DNA of 64,000 nt from Brevinematales bacterium (lineage in GTDB: Bacteria > Spirochaetota > Brevinematia > DTOW01). The notes under the pieces were generated by a model. That model saw nothing but the letters and a program-made list of their open reading frames with translations. It did no database searches and was not told the origin of the DNA. This document shows positions 1-8,551 of the stretch, piece by piece (position 1 is the first letter of the stretch; every line of letters starts with the position of its first letter). The stretch is from NCBI GenBank assembly GCA_026415355.1, contig JAOAHF010000005.1, positions 1 to 64,000 on the forward strand. Direction: 5' to 3'. The translations under genes and the position numbers were made by a program.

Positions 1-1
1 T

Positions 2-409
2 GATAAGGACAAAAACTTTGTGTATATAAAGACTAGATATCTACACAGAGTCTATACGGTTATGAGTGATGGTAGTAGTGTTAAAACGGAAGGTGTTGTA
101 AGGAATGTGAAAGCCTCACCGAATCCATTTACTCCTAGTGTAAAAAATGCGAGTGTTGATAGTAGGTATGGGGTATTTAAGATCACCTTTGAGTTAGATA
201 AGCCTTACGATAAATATAAGGTAAGGATATATGATATGAGTGGTAAGTTGGTCAGAGAACTAGAAGGTGATGGTAGCTTCGGACAAGGAGAGGTCTATTG
301 GGATGGTAAGGATCTAGATGGAGTTATAGTTAGAAATGGTGCTTACATTTTTGTGGTTGAGACAGGGGGTACGGTTGGTTATAGAGGAACCGTTATCCTC
401 GTGAAATAA
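2..409 (+). CDS. C-terminal part of an exported/surface protein with Ig-like (FlgD-Ig-like) domain; 5' end outside window
   Basis: The reading frame is open to the left edge, so this is the tail of a longer gene. The GTG at position 20 is probably internal. The visible ~135 residues hold one beta-sandwich domain. It begins around the motif NVKASPNPFTPS and continues with VRIYDMSGKLVRELEG, YWDGKDLDG and RNGAYIFVVE. This pattern is typical of FlgD-type Ig-like C-terminal domains, which end many secreted or surface proteins and are also seen at the ends of type IX cargo. The last residues (TVILVK) form the final strand. The function of the missing upstream part cannot be told. The next gene starts 12 bp downstream with a good ribosome-binding site, so the two are probably co-transcribed and both belong to the envelope. 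Confidence 0.75.
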   Translation, partial: DKDKNFVYIKTRYLHRVYTVMSDGSSVKTEGVVRNVKASPNPFTPSVKNASVDSRYGVFKITFELDKPYDKYKVRIYDMSGKLVRELEGDGSFGQGEVYWDGKDLDGVIVRNGAYIFVVETGGTVGYRGTVILVK

Positions 410-421
410 CAGGAGGTTGTT

Positions 422-1735
422 ATGAGTAGGTTTAGTTTTGGGGTTATGTTAATTGTCTTGTGTATATTGCTTTTGGGAATATATGCAGAAGCCGCTTTCG
501 AGTACCTTGATAGGGGTACTAGCGTTAGAGCTAAAGGTTTTGGGAATGCTATGTTTGGATTATTTGATGGAGTGAACGGTATGGAGTATAACCCTGCTTT
601 GATGGCTAATACTAAAAATATAGAAAGTAGGGTTAACTTTGGTATACCTATAGGATACCTTGATGATACTGGTATGAACATGTTTAGTATATTTGGTGTG
701 ATACCTTTCAGTAATAAAGGTTATGCTGGAATTGATTACTTAGCGGGTGTTATTGCGGGTGGTAATGTGCCATATTTCTTTAGGGAAGGATCTATAGGTT
801 TTTCTTATTCTAGGTTTAATGTCTTGGATTTATACTATGAGCAAGTTATAAGCATAGGATATGCTAAAAATCTTGATGATTTTATATCGAAAGGTGCCAG
901 AATATCAGCAGGAGTGAAACTAAATTTGTATAACCTAGGTTTGGTTCCAAATTCTGATACACAAGTTAATCCGTATCTTGGTGATAGATTAAGTACTTGG
1001 GGATTTGGTATGGATGTAGGTGTGACTTATGATTTCAGCTATACTATAAGGTTAGGATTTGCCGTTCAGAATATCATAAAACCTAATACAGCATTAATTG
1101 AAGGAAATGAATCTACCCTTCCGAGAAAGATAAAGTTTGGAGCAAACTGGATAGTTGGTTCTTTCTTTGATGTTTTTGAGGATCTTATGGTTGGAGTAGG
1201 TATAACACAAACCGAAAGAGAACCTGGCGATAATAGAGAACTTGATTTGACATATCATTTTGGTGTTGAGACATGGTTTTTGAATAGAATAATTGGTCTT
1301 AGGGCAGGATATGAATTTGGTTTGTATGAATTTTCAAGTATAAGTGTAGGACTTTCTTTTGGTTATGTTTTTGCTGATGAGCATGAAGTTAATTTTGACT
1401 ATAGTTTAAGTATTATGCCTCATTTGTTTGCTTCAGTTGGTGATTTGTCTCATTCTTTTAGCTTGGTTTACAGGTTTAGGCTACCTAGAAGTGCTTTTGC
1501 CTATACTGAAGAGAAGATAAGAGAATTACAATTTATGGAAGAGCTTGAAAAGCGGAAGAAGGAAATGAAAGAATTAGGAATTGATACTAAATCACAAAAT
1601 ACTGGAAAGAAAGAAGAAATTCAGCAAGAACAACCTCAACAGCTTCAAGAACAACCTAAACAAGAACAACCTAAACAAGAACAACCTAGAAAAGATCAGC
1701 AAAGAGGAGATACCAAGAAACAGAAATCTAATTAA
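422..1735 (+). CDS. Outer-membrane beta-barrel protein, PorV/UPF0164-like
   Basis: 437 residues. An N-terminal signal peptide (hydrophobic residues ~5-22, cleavage near AEA) is followed by FEYLDRGTSVRAKGFGNA and GVNGMEYNPALM. This is the typical opening of PorV/FadL-like barrels and of the UPF0164 family known from treponemes. The rest alternates aromatic and polar residues in beta-strand fashion up to about residue 355. A charged tail then contains tandem EQPKQ/QEQP repeats (residues ~400-430), probably periplasmic or surface exposed and low complexity. The start is well supported: AGGAGG lies 6 bp before the ATG at 422. A strong stem-loop follows the stop. Barrel assignment is fairly secure; substrate or role (pore, lipid transport, secretion partner) is unknown. 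The upstream Ig-domain protein may be a partner. Confidence 0.75.
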   Translation: MSRFSFGVMLIVLCILLLGIYAEAAFEYLDRGTSVRAKGFGNAMFGLFDGVNGMEYNPALMANTKNIESRVNFGIPIGYLDDTGMNMFSIFGVIPFSNKGYAGIDYLAGVIAGGNVPYFFREGSIGFSYSRFNVLDLYYEQVISIGYAKNLDDFISKGARISAGVKLNLYNLGLVPNSDTQVNPYLGDRLSTWGFGMDVGVTYDFSYTIRLGFAVQNIIKPNTALIEGNESTLPRKIKFGANWIVGSFFDVFEDLMVGVGITQTEREPGDNRELDLTYHFGVETWFLNRIIGLRAGYEFGLYEFSSISVGLSFGYVFADEHEVNFDYSLSIMPHLFASVGDLSHSFSLVYRFRLPRSAFAYTEEKIRELQFMEELEKRKKEMKELGIDTKSQNTGKKEEIQQEQPQQLQEQPKQEQPKQEQPRKDQQRGDTKKQKSN

Positions 1736-1764
1736 GGCCACCTCCTGAAAAGGTTATTTTGAGT

Positions 1765-1787
1765 CCCCCCCCTTTCAATAGGGGGGG
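1765..1787 (+). terminator. C8/G7 stem-loop terminator after the barrel gene
   Basis: Eight C (1765-1772), an 8-nt loop TTTCAATA and seven G (1781-1787), followed by CAATTTATT. The stem is pure G:C and sits 30 bp after the stop at 1735. The T tract is weak. The transcript just before it contains CCACCTCCT (about 1738-1746), complementary to a Shine-Dalgarno sequence. Confidence 0.65.
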
Positions 1788-1799
1788 CAATTTATTCGT

Positions 1800-2114
1800 A
1801 TGGATAACATAGTATCAAGGTATAACTCCTATGAAATAAGTACTACTAACAGATTGGTTTCAATATTACTAATGTGTCTACTCCTACAGTGGACGTTTAA
1901 TAGGAGTTTTGATGGAACTACATTTCAAGATTACATCTAGGTAATACTCTATATGTTTAATAATGGAGTTGTTGGTGTTGAAGCTCTTTGTACTTACTCT
2001 TCACCTGTTAATGTAACTATTAGGTGCTGTGGTCTAGCTTGGAGTTTTGATAATATACACTATTACAATAGAGGTAACTATACTACTTCTCCTGGTATTG
2101 GAATGAAAAAATGA
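1800..2114 (+). pseudogene. Decayed fragment of a repeat-containing surface protein
   Basis: This fills most of the 470-bp gap between two barrel genes. A frame from ATG 1800 is broken by a TAG at 1938. It then continues in the same frame to a TGA at about 2114, reading FNNGVVGVEALCTYSS, NVTIRCCGLAWSFDN and YYNRGNYTTSPGIGMKK. Before the break the same frame contains NRSFDGTTFQDYI, and another frame near 1862 reads NITNVSTPTVDV. The pieces resemble two degenerate Ig/fibronectin-like repeats (…SFDxxxFxDY… and …SFDNIHYYN…), as in surface adhesins. No ribosome-binding site is seen. Between 2115 and 2205 the only structure is an inverted repeat ATGTTG/CAACAT (2171-2196) just before the next gene. 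Identity is an inference from a few dozen residues. Confidence 0.4.
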
Positions 2115-2204
2115 AGAAGACAGTTGGTAGATATTAAGATGTTTAGGAAGTATATTTCGATTTAGATTGAATGTTGGATATGAGAATGTTCAACATCATA
2201 TAAT

Positions 2205-3800
2205 ATGACAAACGTTAGGATTTTGTTTGTTATTAGCGTTTTGCTTTTTTGTTTTGTTTTGTTGAGTTTTGCTCAGACAAATACTAATGAGGTTATTTTA
2301 CCTCAAACTGAATTTTTTGCTGAACCTGCTACTTCACCTGTGATGGATGATAGAGAAAGTTATTTACCTACAAAGGAAGAGAAAAAGGGGCTTTATGAAA
2401 TACCTACTATTAGGAGCGTAGATGTTCTTGAAAAAGAAGCTAAGAAAGATATATCCCAAGATGTAAAGTCAAGACTGATAGCGCTTTTTGCCTATGGTCT
2501 AAACGATATCCTTGATTTTTCAATAATAGGTCTTAGTCAAATACCTTCTGATAGTGTTAGTATAAGTGCTGTAGTAAAATATAATAGATTCAAAAGACCT
2601 GATGTGGTGTTATATGGTTATGATGGTAGCTTCTTGAATACTTTTAAGGAGCTTGATCTTGCTAATGTTTCTATAGGTGTTTCTTCAAGTGTTGTCTTTT
2701 GGAGTAGTACTATTGAGTTTTTTGAGGATTTTAAAGGACTTTGGAGTAATAGAAATTATCTCGATGAAAAGGATAGGAAAGTTGTTGCTAACTCAAGATT
2801 TAGGTACCGAATTGATAGGGATTCAACTTTTAATGTTTTATTAGAACTTGAACATTTTAATAGTAGGATAAGGGATAGGACTTTTTCTTACTATTATACT
2901 TCACTTAATGATTTCTCTCTTAGTGTTGGATACAAGTATGGAATAGAAGAGTTTAATTTTTTTGGAATTGATTTTGGTATAGGTACAGACGTAATCAAAT
3001 TAACTTACGATAATGATTTCAAAAGTGGTGTTTACGGAGATATTTCGTTTTCTTTTAGTTTTCCTATATATGAGAATAGTTGGTTTGTGGGTCTTAGTAC
3101 CGGTATTTTGCCAAACACTTTCTTTCCGATGGAGTGGTATACTAGACTAAATCTAGGTTATAGATTAAGTGACAACTTGGTTGTCTTTCTATCAGTTTTC
3201 AAAGATTTTGAAAAGTTTGAAATCTCTTACTTATCTAGAGGTTTAAACTTTGTTACATATATTCCTTTTGGAGATTCTTCTTTGGGTGTTGAGTTGAGTC
3301 CCAGATTTTTCTTCTGGGGTAACAATTCTATTAAGTTATTTATAGGATATTCATATTATTTTTCAAAACTATATGATAAATTGCAAAATGATGTTTATGT
3401 TGTTGATATTACCAATGTAAGTGCTTTGTATTCAAAAGTTTCTTTAGATGTGGTATCTGTTGAGTGGTTTAATTTAAGTGCTATTTATAGGTTTTCACTA
3501 TTTATTCCATTTATACCTTATGTTTCTATACATTCCACTGAGATTTCTTCAAAGTTTATATTAGGTAACTTTAATTTGTCGTTTAGCGTTTTTGGTGAAA
3601 CATCAAGATGGGTTGATTTTGGTATTTATGAGTTGTACCCCTATTTGGGTGTTTCTACTGAGATTGAATGGGAGTTTTTGAAGAATATTTCTGTAATTCT
3701 TAAGGTAGATAATATTCTTAATAATGTTATTCAAGTTAGATATGGGAGTATTATTTCCGAGCCTTTTTACATTCAAGGTGGAATAAAGGTGAAACTTTAG
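2205..3800 (+). CDS. Putative outer-membrane beta-barrel protein of unknown function
   Basis: 531 residues. A signal peptide (hydrophobic residues ~4-22, ending LLSFAQ) is followed by a polar stretch to about residue 85 and then by a long series of amphipathic beta strands rich in Tyr, Phe, Ser and Gly. The C-terminus (YIQGGIKVKL) looks like the closing strand of TonB-dependent-receptor-like barrels. The preceding DNILNNVIQVRYG also resembles barrel ends of that class. No plug domain or TonB box is visible, so it is not a complete receptor. No Shine-Dalgarno sequence precedes ATG 2205; TATAAT abuts the start codon, and an inverted repeat lies at 2171-2196. der follows after 19 bp. Confidence 0.6.
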   Translation: MTNVRILFVISVLLFCFVLLSFAQTNTNEVILPQTEFFAEPATSPVMDDRESYLPTKEEKKGLYEIPTIRSVDVLEKEAKKDISQDVKSRLIALFAYGLNDILDFSIIGLSQIPSDSVSISAVVKYNRFKRPDVVLYGYDGSFLNTFKELDLANVSIGVSSSVVFWSSTIEFFEDFKGLWSNRNYLDEKDRKVVANSRFRYRIDRDSTFNVLLELEHFNSRIRDRTFSYYYTSLNDFSLSVGYKYGIEEFNFFGIDFGIGTDVIKLTYDNDFKSGVYGDISFSFSFPIYENSWFVGLSTGILPNTFFPMEWYTRLNLGYRLSDNLVVFLSVFKDFEKFEISYLSRGLNFVTYIPFGDSSLGVELSPRFFFWGNNSIKLFIGYSYYFSKLYDKLQNDVYVVDITNVSALYSKVSLDVVSVEWFNLSAIYRFSLFIPFIPYVSIHSTEISSKFILGNFNLSFSVFGETSRWVDFGIYELYPYLGVSTEIEWEFLKNISVILKVDNILNNVIQVRYGSIISEPFYIQGGIKVKL

Positions 3801-3819
3801 TTTATTTCTAAGAGAGATT

Positions 3820-5187
3820 ATGGGGTTGAGTGTAGTTTCAATAGTAGGGCGCCCTAATACAGGTAAATCATCTCTTTTTAATGTCCTAATTGGTAGGGGT
3901 AAGGCTATTGTGTTTGATGAACCTGGTACTACTATTGATATAAACAAAGAAATAATAGATTTTGATGGTGTAAAGTTTATATTACAAGATACGGGAGGAT
4001 ATTTGCTTGATGATTCTTTGGGGTCTATACCCAAAAAACTTACTAGTAGAGTCAGAGAACTTTTACTTAAAGCTATCCAAGATTCCTCTCTTATTCTTTT
4101 TACGGTGGAGTATAATAATGTTGGATTTTTGGATTTTGAGCTTGCTAGTATATTGAGACCATATAAAGAAAAAGTTAAGCTAGTTGTTACCAAGGTTGAT
4201 ACCGAGCATCAGAAGATTGCAGTAGCGGATGAAGTATTTAGATTGGGATTTGAAGATATACTTTTTGTATCTTCAAAAACCAAGTATGGTATTGATGTAC
4301 TTATTGATACATTAAAGGAATCTATTACTTTTAAAGGTGATAATTGGAGTAATTTGGATGATAGTATAAATGTTAGTGTAGTAGGTAGAATTAACGTTGG
4401 TAAGTCTACACTTATGAACGCTTTAGTTGGATGGGATAGAAGTTTAGTTGATGATGAACCAGGAACGACTAGAGATAGTGTTGATGATATTATTAATGTT
4501 GATAAAATTACATTTAGGATAACTGATACTGCTGGTTTTAGGAAAAGTATCAACAAAGTAGGCTTTATTGAAAGGTTTGGTATTCAGAGAACTGAGAGTG
4601 CTATCAAAAATTCTGATGTTGTTGTTATAGTTATTGATGGAAAAGAAGGTATAACCAAACAAGATAAGAAAGTTTTTGACACAGTTATGCAAAATTATAA
4701 GCCTTTTGTTATTGCTGTAAATAAATGGGATTTGGTTGTTGGTGTTGATAATATTAGGAATATTAGAGAGGTTAAGAAATATGAGTCTGCTTTTAGAGAC
4801 TTTCTATCTAGAACATTTCAAGGGATTGAAAACGTACCAGTTGTTTTAATATCCGCTAAAGAAAAATACAATATTGATAGGCTTTTAGATGAAATTCTTA
4901 GGGTTTTTAAAAACTCGAAAAAACGAATAACAACAGGTTTTTTGAATAGAAAGATAAGAGAAGAAATTCCACAGTTTTTTAGTGGAGAACTTTCTACTAG
5001 GTTAAGAATATACTACATAACCCAAGTAGATATAAATCCACCTACTTTTGTTGTCTTTGTGAATAGATCAGAACATTTTAAGAAGAATTTTGAAAACTTC
5101 TTAAAATCGAGAATAACAGCTTTATTTGGTTTTTATGGAGTACCTATAAAAATAATAATCAAGGATAAGAGTCAAAAAGAACATTGA
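3820..5187 (+). CDS. der: Ribosome biogenesis GTPase Der (EngA)
   Basis: 455 residues with the diagnostic double GTPase arrangement. G-domain 1 has GRPNTGKSS (~9-17), DTGG and TKVD. G-domain 2 has GRINVGKST (~191), DTAGF and NKWD. A C-terminal KH-like domain covers about the last 100 residues. Der acts in assembly of the 50S ribosomal subunit and is essential in most bacteria. The G4 motif of the first domain is TKVD rather than NKxD, a mild deviation that could affect nucleotide affinity. It starts 19 bp after the barrel gene, with only a weak AGAGAG ahead of ATG. The length matches the family. Confidence 0.95.
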   Translation: MGLSVVSIVGRPNTGKSSLFNVLIGRGKAIVFDEPGTTIDINKEIIDFDGVKFILQDTGGYLLDDSLGSIPKKLTSRVRELLLKAIQDSSLILFTVEYNNVGFLDFELASILRPYKEKVKLVVTKVDTEHQKIAVADEVFRLGFEDILFVSSKTKYGIDVLIDTLKESITFKGDNWSNLDDSINVSVVGRINVGKSTLMNALVGWDRSLVDDEPGTTRDSVDDIINVDKITFRITDTAGFRKSINKVGFIERFGIQRTESAIKNSDVVVIVIDGKEGITKQDKKVFDTVMQNYKPFVIAVNKWDLVVGVDNIRNIREVKKYESAFRDFLSRTFQGIENVPVVLISAKEKYNIDRLLDEILRVFKNSKKRITTGFLNRKIREEIPQFFSGELSTRLRIYYITQVDINPPTFVVFVNRSEHFKKNFENFLKSRITALFGFYGVPIKIIIKDKSQKEH

Positions 5188-5228
5188 TACGAATTGTAAT
5201 TTATAAATAGTTTTAACCAAAACTCATT

Positions 5229-5257
5229 TTGAAAGTTGTTAGTATTTTCTATATACT
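5229..5257 (+). promoter_or_regulatory. sigma70-type promoter for fliW-csrA
   Basis: TTGAAA at 5229-5234, a 17-bp spacer and TATACT at 5252-5257, close to the vegetative consensus. The predicted start at about 5264 gives a very short leader in front of GAGGAAGG and ATG 5273. Confidence 0.6.
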
Positions 5258-5272
5258 TTTTGTGAGGAAGGT

Positions 5273-5707
5273 ATGAAAATCCTCTCGAAGCATTTTGGAG
5301 AAATTGAGATAGATAAAGAGCATATAATAACTTTTGACAGAGGAATTATTGGATTTGAAGATTATAAGAGATATGTTTTTATAGAGTTTGAGAAGGATTC
5401 TTTCGTTTACTGGATGCAGTCAATTGAGAATTCGGATCTGTGTTTTCTTGTTGCGAATCCGTATGTTTTTAAACCTGACTATATACTTGATGTTTATGAA
5501 GATGATCTTAAGTACATAGATATGGAAAATCAAGAAGATATTATGGTTTTTGTAATACTAAATGTTAATCTAGATGAGCAAAAAGTTACTGCTAACCTTC
5601 TAGGTCCTATTCTAGTAAATACAAAGAACAACAAAGGAGTGCAAGCAGTTTCTAAGCTAAACGACTATCCAACAGATTACGATATAACAACGAGGGTTAG
5701 TGTCTAG
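5273..5707 (+). CDS. fliW: Flagellar assembly factor FliW
   Basis: 144 residues, full length for FliW. The opening ILSKHFGEIEIDKEHIITFDRGIIGFEDYKRYVFIE and the later FLVANPYVF, LNVNLDEQKVTANLLGPI blocks are family signatures. FliW binds either flagellin or CsrA. When flagellin is secreted, FliW is freed to inhibit CsrA allosterically, coupling filament synthesis to assembly. csrA follows 9 bp downstream, the classic partner arrangement. A sigma70-like promoter and a GAGGAAGG ribosome-binding site lie just upstream. No flgK/flgL genes lie beside it, unlike many fliW loci; der precedes it. Confidence 0.95.
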   Translation: MKILSKHFGEIEIDKEHIITFDRGIIGFEDYKRYVFIEFEKDSFVYWMQSIENSDLCFLVANPYVFKPDYILDVYEDDLKYIDMENQEDIMVFVILNVNLDEQKVTANLLGPILVNTKNNKGVQAVSKLNDYPTDYDITTRVSV

Positions 5708-5716
5708 GAGGTTAGA

Positions 5717-5968
5717 ATGTTGGTTCTTTCAAGAAAGGAAGAACAAAGTATAATAATAGGAGATAACATAGAGATAAAGGTTCTTTCTATAAAGGGTGAT
5801 ACTGTAAAAATTGGAATTTCCGCGCCACCAGAATTAAAAATATACAGAAAAGAAGTCCTCGAAGAGATTCAAAAAGCAAACTTGAGGGCGGTTGCTAGTT
5901 CCAAAAACCTTAAGGATATAATTTTAGGAAAGGTTAATGAGATTAATAATAACAAAGGTATTAAGTAG
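5717..5968 (+). CDS. csrA: Carbon storage regulator CsrA
   Basis: 83 residues. It begins [20 protein letters not shown] and includes [18 protein letters not shown], the conserved CsrA core whose edge strands bind GGA motifs in mRNA leaders. The C-terminal extension past the core (~residues 60-83) is typical of FliW-controlled CsrA proteins, where it forms the FliW contact. AGGAGG lies just before the start. It is in one operon with fliW, and its stop codon is only 4 bp from a tRNA-Leu gene. Confidence 0.97.
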   Translation: MLVLSRKEEQSIIIGDNIEIKVLSIKGDTVKIGISAPPELKIYRKEVLEEIQKANLRAVASSKNLKDIILGKVNEINNNKGIK

Positions 5969-5972
5969 CTAG

Positions 5973-6057
5973 GCCGAGGTGGCGGAATTTGGTAGACGCG
6001 TGGGATTCAGGATCCCATGCCTTCAACGGCGTACGGGTTCAAGTCCCGTCCTCGGCA
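5973..6057 (+). tRNA. tRNA-Leu (anticodon CAG)
   Basis: Acceptor arms GCCGAGG (5973-5979) and CCTCGGC (6050-6056) pair over 7 bp; the discriminator is A6057 and CCA is not encoded. The anticodon stem TGGGA/TCCCA encloses the loop TTCAGGA, giving CAG. A long variable arm and the T-arm GGGTTCAAGTCCC mark a class II leucine tRNA. The gene sits 4 bp after csrA and 8 bp before the next ORF, so it must be cut out of an operon transcript. Confidence 0.95.
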
Positions 6058-6065
6058 TATAATTA

Positions 6066-7499
6066 ATGATAACAACAGTAATAGTGTCCCTTACATACGG
6101 TATATCTCTCTTCGTTTTTTTTCATTCCATGATAGCTAATTACTTCTACTATGAAATGAAACGAACGTTTAAGTTAGTCTACTCAATATCGATTTCTTTA
6201 GTTTTTTTATCAGCAACTTTTAACTTTGTTGCCTTTTTTACAGATTATTGGGGTATTCAAATTGTTGATATTCTTGCTATTTTGTCAGTTATATCACTTC
6301 TGATTCTTATGGATGTATCCTTTAAAAAAAATTATTTAATTCATATTACCTTATCTTTTTTATCTATTCTGTTTGTAATACTATTTACAGTATTTGGTAT
6401 CTATTCAGCTGTTATATTTGATGGAGTATTTTTAGGTGATTTAGTTTATATTTTGATGTTGGTTGTGATTTTTTTGGTTATTAGGGATATAGTTCTTGGT
6501 ATGGTGAATAAGGAAGAAAATTATTTGAAGTCTGAATCGCACTTGGGGTATAAGCAGCTGCTTGTTGGTTTTTTGGCTCTCTTTTTGATGTTTTTACTTA
6601 AAATAATTTTTGGTTTTTCGGTAAGGAGTAGTTGGGGATTTGTGTTTCATAGTATTGTGTTTTTAATAGTTATTCTTACACTTTTATACTCTAGAATGAA
6701 TTATGTATTTTTCCTGAAAAATAAACTTGTAGAAGATAACAATAGATTTTTAACTCTTTACAGGAGTGTTGTTGATGAGATTATAGTTGGTAAGGAAATT
6801 ATAGATAGACTTTTACCTAACAAAAAAAGTGTAAAAGGATTAGAGTTTGATAAATATTTTAAACCTGCTGTTTTGGTTGGTGGAGACTTTTTAGATATTA
6901 TACCTCTGTCAGAGAGTAAATTTATATCGTACATTGCTGATGTTTCAGGACATGGGGTTTCTGCAGGTATAATTGTTTCTATGTTAAAAGCTCTTCTACT
7001 AAAAGAAGTTGTTGAAGGATATTCTAGTTTGACTTCAGTTGTTAGAAATCTGAATGCGGATTTTAATAGTCTTATTAAAGATACTGGTAGATATTCAACA
7101 CTTTTCATAACTTTGATTGATAAAAATAGAAAGAAGTTTCAGTATGTCAGTTGTGGTCATACTGATTGTCTTTATTGGAGTTCAAGCTTAAATGAGTTTT
7201 TTGTTCTTTCATCGACTGCTCCTATACTTGGATTACTTTCAAAAATAGATGTTTATTCTTCTGAAATTGATTTTAATCAAAACGATTATCTTATATTGCT
7301 TAGTGATGGGTTATTTTCTATTTCAGATAAGGACGGTAATATTTTTTCTATTGATGACATGATGAGAATTTTATATAAGTATATAAGTCTAGATATAATG
7401 CCAAATGAACTTATGTTTAAAGTTTCCCAAGAAGTTGAATCATTTATGAATAATGGTATGGTAATTGACGATATAAGTATGCTTTTTATAAAGCTATAA
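6066..7499 (+). CDS. Membrane-bound SpoIIE/RsbU-type PP2C phosphatase
   Basis: 477 residues. The N-terminal half (~1-215) holds about seven hydrophobic segments and looks like a multi-pass sensor. The C-terminal part (~245-477) is a PP2C/SpoIIE domain with FKPAVLVGGDFLDI, YIADVSGHGVSAGI, TLFITLID, YVSCGHTDCLYW and LILLSDGLFSI. The metal-binding Asp residues of the family (GGDFLD, DVSGHG, SDGL) are present. Such phosphatases usually dephosphorylate an anti-sigma-factor antagonist or other partner-switch protein; no such gene is seen nearby. There is no Shine-Dalgarno sequence before ATG 6066, which lies 8 bp after the tRNA. A thioesterase gene follows after 13 bp. Confidence 0.85.
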   Translation: MITTVIVSLTYGISLFVFFHSMIANYFYYEMKRTFKLVYSISISLVFLSATFNFVAFFTDYWGIQIVDILAILSVISLLILMDVSFKKNYLIHITLSFLSILFVILFTVFGIYSAVIFDGVFLGDLVYILMLVVIFLVIRDIVLGMVNKEENYLKSESHLGYKQLLVGFLALFLMFLLKIIFGFSVRSSWGFVFHSIVFLIVILTLLYSRMNYVFFLKNKLVEDNNRFLTLYRSVVDEIIVGKEIIDRLLPNKKSVKGLEFDKYFKPAVLVGGDFLDIIPLSESKFISYIADVSGHGVSAGIIVSMLKALLLKEVVEGYSSLTSVVRNLNADFNSLIKDTGRYSTLFITLIDKNRKKFQYVSCGHTDCLYWSSSLNEFFVLSSTAPILGLLSKIDVYSSEIDFNQNDYLILLSDGLFSISDKDGNIFSIDDMMRILYKYISLDIMPNELMFKVSQEVESFMNNGMVIDDISMLFIKL

Positions 7500-7512
7500 T
7501 TCTGGGGGTTTT

Positions 7513-7980
7513 ATGATCAATGAAACTTACCTGAAGGTTAGGTATGCTGAGACAGATCAAATGGGAGTAGTTTACTATGCTAACTACTTTGTTTGGATGG
7601 AAGTTGGTAGAACAGATCTTATAAGAAAGATAGGTATAACATACAGAGAAATTGAAGATAGGGGATATTTACTTCCAGTTGTTTACACTTCAGCGAAATT
7701 TATTGATTCTTCTTACTATGATGATGATATAGTTGTTCAAAGTTGTCTTATTGAAATAACAAAAACTAAATTGAGTATTGGATACAAAATATTTAGAATT
7801 GAAAACTATCAAAAATCCTTAGTTTGTGTTGGTCTTTCTGAACTTGTATTTCTAGATAAGAATACCAGAAAAGTTGTTAAGGTTCCAGATTTCTTTGCTA
7901 AAGTTGTTAAGATAGAGAAAAACGAAAGTTATGATGAGTTTGTTGAAACAATAAGGAAACATTTGAAATTCGATTTATAG
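7513..7980 (+). CDS. YbgC-type acyl-CoA thioesterase (hotdog fold)
   Basis: 155 residues. RYAETDQMGVVYYANYFVWMEVGRTD near the N-terminus is the 4-hydroxybenzoyl-CoA thioesterase/YbgC signature, with the catalytic Asp in AETDQMG. The later SKxxIGYKIF and ELVFLDKNTRKVVKVPDF blocks also fit. YbgC enzymes hydrolyse acyl-CoA or acyl-ACP and are often linked to envelope or phospholipid functions. A GGGGG-type ribosome-binding site precedes ATG 7513. It lies 13 bp after the phosphatase gene and is probably co-transcribed. The exact substrate is unknown. Confidence 0.88.
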   Translation: MINETYLKVRYAETDQMGVVYYANYFVWMEVGRTDLIRKIGITYREIEDRGYLLPVVYTSAKFIDSSYYDDDIVVQSCLIEITKTKLSIGYKIFRIENYQKSLVCVGLSELVFLDKNTRKVVKVPDFFAKVVKIEKNESYDEFVETIRKHLKFDL

Positions 7981-8063
7981 GATATCATTAGGCATTTTTT
8001 GTTTATTGTGATTTAAGGTTTGTTATTTGTAAAGTTTTTTGTAGTTTTTACGACTTTTGTAAT

Positions 8064-8489
8064 ATGAAGGGTAAGATTTTTGGTATTAGTTTATTTGGGT
8101 TTTTATTGTTTAATTTTGGGTATGCTGTTGATTTTTCAAAACCTGATGATGTGGTTTCTAATGCTATTGAGATGCTTATAAAAAAAGACTTCTCTTCTAT
8201 GGTTCATCTTACAGAACTTTCAGAAAAAAAAAGAGTTGAGAAAATTATCGATGTTTATTTAACTGATAAGTCTTTGGTTGATAGAGAGATAGGTAATATT
8301 CAGTCTTATCAATTTTCAGATGTTTATTATGAAAATGATATTGCTGTGGTTCGTGTTAATTGGGTTGTTAAGAATTCTTATCAGACTAAGGAAGGAATTA
8401 GGGTTTATAATGCTAATAGAAAAGTGATTTATCTACTTAAGAAGTTTGATGATAAGTGGAAGATAATAACGAAAAGAGTTGAAATATAG
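8064..8489 (+). CDS. Small exported protein with NTF2/DUF4878-like fold, function unknown
   Basis: 141 residues. A signal peptide (hydrophobic residues ~5-20) ends near GYAVDF. The body reads KPDDVVSNAIEMLIKKDFSSMVHLTE, followed by beta-strand-like segments ending VIYLLKKFDDKWKIITKRVEI. This order (helix pair, then strands closing on DxKWKI) resembles the DUF4878/NTF2-like family of small periplasmic or lipoprotein domains. There is no lipobox Cys, so it is probably soluble periplasmic. No Shine-Dalgarno sequence is seen; TGTAAT abuts ATG 8064. It stands alone between the thioesterase gene and rfbA. Confidence 0.6.
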   Translation: MKGKIFGISLFGFLLFNFGYAVDFSKPDDVVSNAIEMLIKKDFSSMVHLTELSEKKRVEKIIDVYLTDKSLVDREIGNIQSYQFSDVYYENDIAVVRVNWVVKNSYQTKEGIRVYNANRKVIYLLKKFDDKWKIITKRVEI

Positions 8490-8551
8490 ATTTTGATAAG
8501 AGTTTTAAATTGTTTTTATCTTGGTTTTTAGTTATAAGAGGTTAGACTTGT

